From positions 1 to 64,000 of the forward strand of contig JBKCXU010000103.1 of the NCBI GenBank assembly GCA_046316025.1: a stretch of 64,000 nt of DNA. The letters run 5' to 3'. A program made the position numbers and the translations under genes. This document shows positions 25,292 through 37,083 of the stretch, one piece after another; position 1 is the first letter of the stretch, and each line of letters opens with the position of its first letter. The DNA is from JAJTHJ01 sp046316025 (GTDB lineage: Bacteria; Pseudomonadota; Gammaproteobacteria; Burkholderiales; Burkholderiaceae_F). A model generated the notes under the pieces. The model searched no databases. It was not told the origin of the DNA and was given only the letters and a program-made list of their open reading frames with translations.

Positions 25292-25316
25292 AAAATAGGG
25301 GTCAGACCCCTATTTT
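25292..25316. repeat. Perfect 25-bp palindrome, right flank of the RAYT unit
   Basis: The arms are 12 bp, centred on A25304, with the same core GGGGTCAGACCCC and A/T ends as the left copy. It lies 42 bp after the transposase stop and about 60 bp before the gltB start, so it sits in the gltB leader region. It could be the REP substrate of the transposase or an mRNA hairpin. Confidence 0.85.
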
Positions 25317-25374
25317 TCTGGTTGTCTTGGGTGGTGCGGCGCAGTAGAGTGAGTGCCTTCGTCAGGAGCGCGTT

Positions 25375-30099
<4,725 letters not shown>

Positions 30100-30134
30100 G
30101 GGTCGTCGGGCCCCAATTGAGTGTCGTGTCGGCC

Positions 30135-30659
30135 ATGAACCGCTTCCAACAGTATGTCAGCGAACGCCCGGTCTACGAGCGCGAGTTTTATCAGAAACTG
30201 CTCGATGGTTGGGACGAGCAAAAACTAGCCAGGGCGATCGCAATGGCAGGCAAGTTGGAGACCGCTGGGTGTGCCCATCCAGAAGGCTGGATCTTCAGCG
30301 AGTTCAGCGAGAACATTCCCCAATTTGCTCGATTTGCCCTGCTGAAATCACTTTGGGAAAGAGCGATCACACCCGCCATCGAGAACGACTTTTGGCTCAA
30401 TAGTGGCGCGATGCGGGAAATCCTCAAGAAAGTCGAGCGGGTTCTATCGTCAGACGAGAAAGAGCAACTGTTCTCGGAAATCGGAAAGGCACTTGGATTC
30501 CACATGCTGAACGTGCTGGACGAAGGTATTCATAGCGAAGAACTCCCCGGATGGTCAGTAATCGAGCTGAGCGCAGAGGGAGAGCCTACCGGCCGGGAAA
30601 TCGGAGGCTTACATGAGTCGCTGATGGAAGAAGAGTTTCAACCCCATCGCATCTACTGA
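30135..30659 (+). CDS. Hypothetical protein inserted between gltB and gltD
   Basis: The 174-residue soluble protein (MNRFQQYVSERPVYEREFYQ at the start) has no signal peptide or membrane segment. It is acidic, with conserved-looking blocks CAHPEGWIFSEFSENIPQFA and LPGWSVIELSAEGEPTGREI. I do not recognise the family. Its G+C is clearly below the flanking glt genes (one sample line is about 45%). A TTG at 30117 could extend it by six residues; I prefer ATG 30135. It is in the same direction and 16 bp before gltD, so it is probably co-transcribed. A moron or immunity-like cargo gene is possible but unproven. Confidence 0.65.
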   Translation: MNRFQQYVSERPVYEREFYQKLLDGWDEQKLARAIAMAGKLETAGCAHPEGWIFSEFSENIPQFARFALLKSLWERAITPAIENDFWLNSGAMREILKKVERVLSSDEKEQLFSEIGKALGFHMLNVLDEGIHSEELPGWSVIELSAEGEPTGREIGGLHESLMEEEFQPHRIY

Positions 30660-30675
30660 TTGACGAGAAAGCAAA

Positions 30676-32163
30676 ATGGGTAAGATCACCGGATTCATGG
30701 AATACCAGCGGCTCGAAGAAGCCGCCGAAGCAGCCGCCTCGCGCAAGCAGCATTGGCGCGAGTTCGTCGTCCACCTGACCGACGAGCAGGCCAAGGTGCA
30801 GGGCGCGCGCTGCATGGACTGCGGCATCCCGTTTTGCAACAGCGGCTGCCCGGTGAACAACATCATCCCGGACTTCAACGACCTCGTGTACCGGCAGGAC
30901 TGGCGCGCCGCGCTCGACGTGCTGCACTCGACCAACAACTTCCCGGAGTTCACCGGCCGCGTCTGCCCCGCGCCCTGCGAGGCCGCCTGCACACTGAACA
31001 TCAACGAAGCGCCGGTCGGCATCAAGTCGATCGAGCACGCGATCATCGACAAAGGCTGGGCCGAAGGCTGGGTGGTGCCGCAGCCGGCGGCGGCCAAGAC
31101 CGGCAAGCGCGTCGCGGTGATCGGCAGCGGGCCGGCGGGGCTCGCCTGCGCGCAGCAACTGGCGCGCGTGGGGCACGAAGTGACCGTGTTCGAGAAGAAC
31201 GACCGCGTCGGCGGCCTGCTGCGCTATGGCATTCCCGACTTCAAGATGGAAAAGTCGCACATCGACCGCCGCGTGGCGCAGATGCGCGACGAAGGGGTGC
31301 AGTTCCGCACCGGCGTGCTGGTAAGCAAGAGCAAGCTCGATGGTGGAATCACCAACTGGGCCAATGAAAAACTCGATCCCGAACAGGTGTTGAAGGACTA
31401 CGATGCCGTGGTGCTGGCCGGCGGTGCGGAGCAACCGCGCGACCTGCCGGTGCCGGGGCGCGAGTTGAAGGGCATCCACTTCGCGATGGACTTCCTGCCA
31501 ACGCAGAACAAGGTGGTGGCCGGCGACAAGGTCAAGGATCAGTTGCTGGCCACCGGCAAGCACGTGGTGGTGATTGGTGGCGGCGACACTGGCTCCGACT
31601 GCGTGGGTACCAGCAACCGCCATGGCGCGGCCAGCGTCACCCAGTTCGAACTGCTGCCGCAGCCGCCGGCGCAGGAGAACAAGGAGCTGACCTGGCCCTA
31701 CTGGCCGATCAAGCTGCGCACCTCCAGCAGCCACGAAGAGGGTGCCGCGCGCGACTGGTCCGTGACGACCAAGCGCTTCAACGACGACGGCAAGGGCAAC
31801 GTCAAGTCGCTGACCGCGGCCCGCGTCGAGTGGAAGAAAGACTCGCAAACGGGCCAGACCAGGATGGTCGAAGTCGAAGGCTCCGAGTTCGAGCTGCCGG
31901 CCGACCTGGTGCTGTTTGCGATGGGCTTCGTCGCGCCGGTGGCGAGCGTGCTCGAAGGCTTTGGCGTCGACCGCGACCCGCGGGGCAACGCGCGCGCAGC
32001 CACTGAGGGCACCGGCAGCTACAGGACCAACGTGGACAAGGTGTTCGCCGCCGGTGACATGCGGCGCGGGCAGTCGCTGGTGGTGTGGGCAATCCGTGAG
32101 GGTCGCCAGTGCGCACGGGCCGTGGATGAGACCCTGATGGGTACATCCACGCTGCCGCGGTAA
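30676..32163 (+). CDS. gltD: Glutamate synthase small subunit
   Basis: GltD takes electrons from NADPH through FAD and 4Fe-4S clusters to GltB. The 495-residue protein has the N-terminal cluster-binding cysteines CMDCGIPFCNSGCP and CPAPCEAAC. The FAD-binding Rossmann motif is VAVIGSGPAGLACAQQLA and the NADPH-binding one is HVVVIGGGDTGSDCVG. The closing VFAAGDMRRGQSLVVWAI contacts FAD. Length is typical of the beta subunit. It would normally follow gltB directly but is displaced by one ORF. Confidence 0.97.
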   Translation: MGKITGFMEYQRLEEAAEAAASRKQHWREFVVHLTDEQAKVQGARCMDCGIPFCNSGCPVNNIIPDFNDLVYRQDWRAALDVLHSTNNFPEFTGRVCPAPCEAACTLNINEAPVGIKSIEHAIIDKGWAEGWVVPQPAAAKTGKRVAVIGSGPAGLACAQQLARVGHEVTVFEKNDRVGGLLRYGIPDFKMEKSHIDRRVAQMRDEGVQFRTGVLVSKSKLDGGITNWANEKLDPEQVLKDYDAVVLAGGAEQPRDLPVPGRELKGIHFAMDFLPTQNKVVAGDKVKDQLLATGKHVVVIGGGDTGSDCVGTSNRHGAASVTQFELLPQPPAQENKELTWPYWPIKLRTSSSHEEGAARDWSVTTKRFNDDGKGNVKSLTAARVEWKKDSQTGQTRMVEVEGSEFELPADLVLFAMGFVAPVASVLEGFGVDRDPRGNARAATEGTGSYRTNVDKVFAAGDMRRGQSLVVWAIREGRQCARAVDETLMGTSTLPR

Positions 32164-32169
32164 GCGCCA

Positions 32170-32496
32170 ATGCACGCCCGCTCCGCGCTCGCCGCCCTGC
32201 TGCTGCTCGCAGCCACTGCTGTTGGCGCGCAGTCGCGCTCGGCCCCCAACCGCTTCGCCGAACTCGACCGCGCCTGCGAGGACGCGCGCCTCGTCAAGTT
32301 GACACCGTTACGCCAGCAAAAGGCCGAAGAGTGCGTGAGAACCACGCGCAAGACCCGCGCGCAGTGCGAAGCGGAGTTCGCCGACTGGGGCAACACCACG
32401 CAACTGGCCGGCGGCGGCGCGCGCGGCGGCCTGTTCTACGACCTGCCGGAGTGCAAGGCCGCAGCTGAGGCGCGGCGGCGGGCGACCGGGCGCTGA
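32170..32496 (+). CDS. Small secreted hypothetical protein
   Basis: The 108-residue protein has a clear signal peptide (ALAALLLLAATAVGAQS, cleavage after VGA) and a charged mature part with three cysteines (ACEDAR, ECVRTTRKTRAQC region, PECKAA), suggesting a disulfide-stabilised periplasmic protein. No family is recognised. It starts 6 bp after gltD on the same strand, so it may be read through from gltD. It converges with the cupin gene, leaving 3 bp between stops. Confidence 0.65.
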   Translation: MHARSALAALLLLAATAVGAQSRSAPNRFAELDRACEDARLVKLTPLRQQKAEECVRTTRKTRAQCEAEFADWGNTTQLAGGGARGGLFYDLPECKAAAEARRRATGR

Positions 32497-32499
32497 GCT

Positions 32500-32907
32500 T
32501 CAGAGCGGCGCATCCGGCAACTGCGGCTTGTCGCGCTCCTTGCCGACCAGACACAGAAAACCCAGCGCGCTGTCCGCCGCGGCGTAGAACTGGTGCCAGG
32601 TCATCGGCTCGACGGTCACCAGATCGTGCTCGGCGATGCTGTGAGTTTCATCGCCTATGCGCACCGTGCCGCGCCCGCGCAGGATCAGCACCGCGTGCGT
32701 GTGCTGGTGGCGCTCCAGCGTCGAGTAGCCGCCGGGCGCGACCTCAAAGTAACGCAACTCGCAGCCCTGATCCGGCTGCGCAAACAGCACCTGCCGGGTG
32801 ATGTCGCGGAACGGCGCGCTGCCTTCGTCCTTGTAGCGCAGGCGCTCGACTTCGTCCCAGCGGTAATCGCCGGCGGCATCGGAGGCAAAGCGGCGGATCG
32901 CGCTCAT
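32500..32907 (-). CDS. Cupin-domain protein paired with a RuBisCO-like protein
   Basis: The 135-residue single-domain cupin has metal-binding motif 1 ERHQHTHAVLILRGRG and motif 2 HDLVTVEPMTWHQFYA, the latter with a His as third metal ligand. The usual motif-1 Glu position is changed to Val. The gene overlaps the upstream RuBisCO-like gene by 4 bp (ATGA), implying coupled translation. In Rhodospirillum rubrum a cupin next to a RuBisCO-like protein acts as 1-methylthio-xylulose-5-phosphate methylsulfurylase, releasing methanethiol and making DXP. A similar role here is inferred from the pairing and size, not from residue-level proof. Confidence 0.75.
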   Translation of the reverse strand: MSAIRRFASDAAGDYRWDEVERLRYKDEGSAPFRDITRQVLFAQPDQGCELRYFEVAPGGYSTLERHQHTHAVLILRGRGTVRIGDETHSIAEHDLVTVEPMTWHQFYAAADSALGFLCLVGKERDKPQLPDAPL

Positions 32908-34013
32908 GGCGTGCTTGCTGCCGCGACGGCAGCGACGAGCTCGCGCGTGCGCTCGGCCACGCGCTCCCGCGCGATGAGCAGCGCGCCGCCGATCAGCAGC
33001 ATGCTGCCGACGCCGTAGTCGGCGACGAGTTCGGGCACCCGCTCGACACTCATGCCGCCGGCGGGTGTGGGCAACGCGGCGCGCAGGCCGTGCCAGGGCG
33101 CGCGCAGCGCGTCGGCGAGCATGTGGCAGGTGGCCGGGCTGTAACTGAAGCGTCCGCCATGGTTGGGGAAGATCACCGCGTCCGCCCCGCACAGGCGGAA
33201 GAGTTTGCCGAGCAGCGCGGGCGGCGCCATCTGCGCGCCGGCCAGCGCGGGGTGGGCGAGAAAGGCGATGCTTGGATGCTCGCGCACCAGCGCGTGGAAG
33301 GTCGCCATCCCGCAGACCATCGGCGCGATCAACACCATTTTCACGCCGTGTTCGGCAGCGAGGGCGAGCTGCTCGCGCATCCGGCTTTCCGGCCCCGACA
33401 GGCTCGGGGCGTAGATCGTGTGCCCGCCGTCGCGGCGGGCGGCGTTGGCTTCGGCCACCGCGGCGGCGCAGGCGGCCATCCGTGCCGCAAACGGCGCGCT
33501 TGCTTGGTCGGCCCAGCCGTGGTCGTCCTTGACGATGTCGAGCCCAGCGCGGGCAAAGGTGCCGGCGAGTGCGGCCATCTGCGCGGCGGTGGAGCCGATA
33601 GGCTTCAACGCCGTGCAGGTGAGCGGCCGACCCTGCACGCCGGTCAACCGGCGCAAGCCGTCTATGCCGTGGCGCGGCCCGCCGAAGTGCCGCGCCAGCG
33701 CGGGCGGCACTTCGACGTCGAGCAGTTCCACATCCGGCAGCAGCGAGCTGTTGCCGAAGAGCATGTTCATCAACTGGCCCGCATCGTGGCCCACCGTCTC
33801 GGCAGCCAGCGCCACCTGTGCCAGCGAGCTGCCGTCGGGGCGCGGCTGGACGTCGAGCAGTTGTCCGACGACCTCGGCGCGCACGCGCGCATCGGTCACC
33901 GCCTCCAGCGGCAGCTCCACGCTTTGTTCGAGCGCCACCGCCTGTGCGCGGCGCGCGGCGTCGCGCTCGCCGGTGCGCAGCCGGTACGTCGCTATGATGC
34001 GGGCGCCTTCCAT
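32904..34013 (-). CDS. RuBisCO-like protein (form IV type)
   Basis: The 369-residue protein has the RuBisCO large-chain fold. TALKPIGS (Lys137) matches the active-site LKPK region. GLDIVKDDHGWADQ holds the carbamylation-site lysine (Lys162) and two Asp, but His165 stands where carboxylases have Glu. FLAHPALAG, FPNHGGRFSYS and PAGGMSVERVPEL correspond to later substrate-binding loops. Loss of the metal-ligand Glu indicates a form IV, non-carboxylating enzyme, probably an enolase or isomerase on a phosphosugar. Fusion-like overlap with the cupin gene suggests the methylthioribulose-1-phosphate (MTA-isoprenoid) route. Apiose-type 3-oxo-isoapionate pathways are an alternative. No phosphorylase or kinase of either route is in this window. 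Confidence 0.85.
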   Translation of the reverse strand: MEGARIIATYRLRTGERDAARRAQAVALEQSVELPLEAVTDARVRAEVVGQLLDVQPRPDGSSLAQVALAAETVGHDAGQLMNMLFGNSSLLPDVELLDVEVPPALARHFGGPRHGIDGLRRLTGVQGRPLTCTALKPIGSTAAQMAALAGTFARAGLDIVKDDHGWADQASAPFAARMAACAAAVAEANAARRDGGHTIYAPSLSGPESRMREQLALAAEHGVKMVLIAPMVCGMATFHALVREHPSIAFLAHPALAGAQMAPPALLGKLFRLCGADAVIFPNHGGRFSYSPATCHMLADALRAPWHGLRAALPTPAGGMSVERVPELVADYGVGSMLLIGGALLIARERVAERTRELVAAVAAASTP

Positions 34014-34077
34014 CCGGCAAATTCTACGGAGCGCGCTCCTCGCGCGCCCATCACTTCACATCACCGGGAGAACCCCT

Positions 34078-34929
34078 ATGAGATTGCTGATCGGTCTGTT
34101 CGTCGCGGCGCTGGCGCTGCCCGCGGCGGCGCAGGCGCCTGCGGGCACGATGAAGAAGATCGCCGATACCAAGTCGATCACGCTCGGCTTCCGCGCCGAT
34201 GCGGCGCCCTTTGCGTTTCGCGGCGCCGACGGGCAGCCGGCTGGCTACTCGGTGGATCTGTGCAAGCAGGTGGTCGCCAGCGTCGGCCGCGCGGTCGGCG
34301 GCGAGCTGAAGGTCAACTGGGTGCCGGTCGGTGCCGCCGAGCGTTTTGCCAAGCTGGAGCGCGGCGAGATCGATCTGGAATGCGGCGTCAGCACGGTCAC
34401 GCTGGGCCGCCAGCAGCAGGTGGATTTTTCGAACCTGATTTTCGTCGACGGCGGCGCGGTGCTGTTGCGCGCCGAAGACGGCGCCAACCGCCGCATCGCC
34501 GATCTCGGCGGCAAGACGATCGGCGCGATGCCCAACACCACCACCGAAACCGCGCTGCGCGCCGCGCTCAAGGCGCGCGGCGTCGATGCGAAAGTCGTCG
34601 CGGTCAAGGACGAGCAGGACGGCATGGCGGCGCTGCGCGACAAGAAGATCGACGGCTTTGCCGCCGACCGGATCGTGCTTGTGGGCCTGGTGCTGCGCGC
34701 GCCGGTGGGCGGCACGTTCGCCTTGAGCGGCGACGACTTTTCCTTCGAGCCCTATGCGCTGACGATGCGGCGCGGGGAACCGGACTTTCGCCTCGCGGTC
34801 AATCGGGCATTGTCCGAGACGTATCGCGGGCCGGCGCTGGGCCAGATTTACGAGCGCTGGTTTGGCGCGGTCGGCTCCCCCGGCCCGCTGCTGGTGGCCA
34901 TGTATTACCTGAACGCTTTTGCCGAGTGA
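34078..34929 (+). CDS. Periplasmic amino-acid-type ABC solute-binding protein (SBP_bac_3)
   Basis: The 283-residue precursor has a signal peptide (LLIGLFVAALALPAAAQA). A family 3 binding domain follows: SITLGFRADAAPFAFRGADG, GYSVDLCKQVV, RFAKLERGEIDLECGVSTVT, the second-lobe GKTIGAMPNTTTETALR and FAADRIVLVGL. This resembles GlnH/LAO-type proteins for polar amino acids. A CGGGAG Shine-Dalgarno precedes the ATG. No permease or ATPase gene is adjacent, so it is an orphan SBP; it may serve a remote transporter or a sensor. Ligand unknown. Confidence 0.87.
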   Translation: MRLLIGLFVAALALPAAAQAPAGTMKKIADTKSITLGFRADAAPFAFRGADGQPAGYSVDLCKQVVASVGRAVGGELKVNWVPVGAAERFAKLERGEIDLECGVSTVTLGRQQQVDFSNLIFVDGGAVLLRAEDGANRRIADLGGKTIGAMPNTTTETALRAALKARGVDAKVVAVKDEQDGMAALRDKKIDGFAADRIVLVGLVLRAPVGGTFALSGDDFSFEPYALTMRRGEPDFRLAVNRALSETYRGPALGQIYERWFGAVGSPGPLLVAMYYLNAFAE

Positions 34930-34948
34930 CGAACCGGGAGTAAAGACG

Positions 34949-35362
34949 ATGAGCAGAACCCTGAACTGGATCGTGGCCGCGCTGGCGGTCTTCGTACTTG
35001 CCGCTTGTGCCACGCCGCAGCCGACTTTTGTCGGCAACGGCACGGTGGTGTCGATCAGCGAGAGCAAGGAATCGAGCCAGACCGCAAATGCGGTCGGCGC
35101 CATCGGCGGAGCGCTGTTAGGCGGCCTGCTCGGAAGCCAGATCGGCGGCGGCAGCGGACAGACGATCGCCACCGGTGTCGGTGCGGTGGGCGGCGCGATG
35201 GCCGGCAAAGCCGTCTCGGGCAATGTCGCGGCGGAACTGGTTTGGCGCGTGGTGGTGCGCTTCGAAGACGGCATCGACCGCACGATCACGACCTCGCAGC
35301 GGCCCAACTTCCGCACCGGCGACCGGGTGCGCGTGTCCGGCGACCAGATCACCCGCCTGTAA
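34949..35362 (+). CDS. Glycine-zipper outer-membrane lipoprotein (SlyB/PcP type)
   Basis: The 137-residue precursor has a lipobox (AVFVLAACA). The mature part has a glycine-zipper segment of repeating small residues (AVGAIGGALLGGLLGSQIGG, then TGVGAVGGAMAGKAVSG), followed by a C-terminal beta-rich domain (VWRVVVRFEDGIDRTITTS, RTGDRVRV). This is the layout of the 17-kDa antigen/SlyB family, envelope-stress lipoproteins of uncertain function. I start at ATG 34949, preceded by CCGGGAG. It follows the solute-binding gene by 19 bp. Confidence 0.88.
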   Translation: MSRTLNWIVAALAVFVLAACATPQPTFVGNGTVVSISESKESSQTANAVGAIGGALLGGLLGSQIGGGSGQTIATGVGAVGGAMAGKAVSGNVAAELVWRVVVRFEDGIDRTITTSQRPNFRTGDRVRVSGDQITRL

Positions 35363-35528
35363 CCGTGCATCCGGAGGCTCTGAAGAAGTCGTAGCGAGTG
35401 GCTCTGGCCCGGCCCGAGGAGCGCACCCGTACAAGTACACGTACGGCGAGCACCGCAGGGGCGGGATTGGGCCGCGCAGCAGATTCATTCACAGCCTCCG
35501 AGCGCGGCTGCGGCCGGCCACCAACCGC

Positions 35529-35978
35529 ATGCCGCGCATCTTCGAATACCCGGTCGCGGTCGGCCGCGAGTCGATCGACGTTCTCGGCCACGCCAACAAC
35601 CGCGAATACCTGCGCTGGATGGAGGAGGCGGCCATCGCCCACTCCGCTGCGTGCGGCTGGCCGATGGCGCGCTACGTCGAGATCGGCCAGGCCTGGGTCG
35701 CCGCGACGCACTTCATCGAATACCTGCGGCCGGCGCTCGCCGGCGATGTGCTCACCGTCTTCACCTGGATCGCTGAAATGGGCAGCCGCGACTGCCGCCG
35801 CCGCTACGCGGTACGGCGCGAGCGCAAGTGGCTGGCGCGCGGCGAGACGCGCTGGGCCTACGTCGATCTGGCCACAGGCCGCGCGATCGACATCGCGCCG
35901 ATGGTGGCCGCGAGCTTCGAGCAGGTGCCCGACGACGATCCGGCGTCAGCTGCGCTGGGCTGGGGCCGCCGGCGCTGA
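35529..35978 (+). CDS. Acyl-CoA thioesterase, hot-dog fold (4HBT/YbgC type)
   Basis: The 149-residue protein has the 4-hydroxybenzoyl-CoA-thioesterase motif in SIDVLGHANNREYLRWMEEA (conserved Gly-His-x-Asn-Asn, with Asn in place of the usual catalytic Asp of YbgC). Hot-dog strands ATHFIEYLRPALAGDVLTVF and RRYAVRRERKWLARGETRW follow. Substrate is likely a small or aromatic acyl-CoA. The Asp-to-Asn substitution is known in other subfamilies. The 3' end overlaps the convergent AraC regulator by 33 bp. The 166-bp gap before it shows no clear feature. Confidence 0.82.
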   Translation: MPRIFEYPVAVGRESIDVLGHANNREYLRWMEEAAIAHSAACGWPMARYVEIGQAWVAATHFIEYLRPALAGDVLTVFTWIAEMGSRDCRRRYAVRRERKWLARGETRWAYVDLATGRAIDIAPMVAASFEQVPDDDPASAALGWGRRR

Positions 35979-36980
35979 CGCTGCGGCCCGGCGCCACGCG
36001 GCCGGCGAGGTGCCGTACCAGCGGCGAAAGGCGCGGGTAAACGACGCCTGTTCCGCGTAACCCAGACGCTCGGCCACGCGCACCAGAGGCAGCGCACCGG
36101 CGCGCAGCAGGCGCGCGGCTTCCTCGCGCCGAAAGTCCTCGGCCACGGCGCCATAGCTGCGGCCAACGGCGGCGAGCCGGCGTTGCAGCGTGCGCTCGGA
36201 CAGGCCCAGCAGCCGCGCCAGACGGCCGGCGGAGGCGTCGCCATCCGGCAGCGCATCGCGCAGCCGCGAGCGCAATGCCAGCTCGAGGTCGTCGGCCGGA
36301 TTGTCGGCTACCGACATGCCGGCGACGATCTTGCGCAAGGTGGCGTGCAGTACCGGGTCAGACTTGATCAGCGGCTGATCCGTGATCTCGGCGGCGTAAG
36401 CGAGCGCAAACACCGGCTGCGCAAAGGTCGGGCGCACCCCGTAGAGCCGGGCGCGTACCGACTCGTCGCCGCTGGCTTCCACGGCCATCGTCACCGCCAC
36501 CGGCACGGCGCGCCCGTCGGTGAGGTAGCGCATGCGCTGCGCGATCACCGCCAGCGTGTACTCGCTGCCGATGGCCGCGCCGGGCTCGGCCGCGCGCACG
36601 GCGACCCACACTCGCCCGTCGCCGCTTTCGGCGATCTCCAGCTTTTCGCCGAGCGATACGAGGGCGAAGTGCAATCGCGTGGTTTCCAGCGCCCCGCGCA
36701 GCGTCTGCGCCGTAGCCGCCAGGTAGTCGAGTACGCCGAAGCCGCCGAAGGGCACCGCCATCGCCACCGCCGAGACCACGCCGGCCTTGCCATAGGCAGG
36801 TCCGGCCGTTTGCCAGAAGTCGAGATAGGCGCTGAAGGGCACCTCGTCGTCCGGCTGGCGCGGCAGGTCGCGTCGCCTGCGATACAGCGCGCTCAAGTCC
36901 AGGCCCAGCGACTCCGCACTGCGCAGGTTGAGATACAGCGTGGCCGCCGGAACCGGTTTGTCGAGATCGAACGCAGGCAT
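35946..36980 (-). CDS. AraC-family transcriptional regulator with Arabinose_bd-type N-terminal domain
   Basis: The 344-residue protein has an N-terminal effector domain of the type found in OruR/ArgR-like AraC regulators (SAESLGLDLSALYRRRRDLP, FGGFGVLDYLAATAQTLRGA). The C-terminal double helix-turn-helix includes AGRLARLLGLSERTLQRRLA and VRVAERLGYAEQASFTRAFR. I use ATG 36980; the frame extends to a TTG at 36995. It is divergent from the nitroreductase-like gene across about 100 bp, so that gene is a likely target. The effector is unknown. Confidence 0.88.
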   Translation of the reverse strand: MPAFDLDKPVPAATLYLNLRSAESLGLDLSALYRRRRDLPRQPDDEVPFSAYLDFWQTAGPAYGKAGVVSAVAMAVPFGGFGVLDYLAATAQTLRGALETTRLHFALVSLGEKLEIAESGDGRVWVAVRAAEPGAAIGSEYTLAVIAQRMRYLTDGRAVPVAVTMAVEASGDESVRARLYGVRPTFAQPVFALAYAAEITDQPLIKSDPVLHATLRKIVAGMSVADNPADDLELALRSRLRDALPDGDASAGRLARLLGLSERTLQRRLAAVGRSYGAVAEDFRREEAARLLRAGALPLVRVAERLGYAEQASFTRAFRRWYGTSPAAWRRAAASAPAAPAQRS

Positions 36981-37083
36981 TGGCGCGAATCGCAAAGAAA
37001 TTGGCGGGCGCAGGCAAGGCCCGCCGGAAAGCGCTCTTTACGCTGCGGCTGTCGGTCGAAACTGCGCCTGGGAAGGATGCCAC

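Larger units (their letters stand above)
24518..25316 (+). mobile_element. RAYT (REP-associated tyrosine transposase) unit with flanking palindromes
   Basis: An IS200-like transposase gene is bounded on each side by nearly the same palindrome, TAGGGGTCAGACCCCTA with A/T extensions. One copy is at 24518-24544 and the other at 25292-25316. A half-palindrome word GTCCCCTATTT lies just after the transposase stop. This is the known layout of single-copy, domesticated REP-associated transposases rather than a freely moving insertion sequence. I see no target-site duplication beyond the palindromes. Confidence 0.8.
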
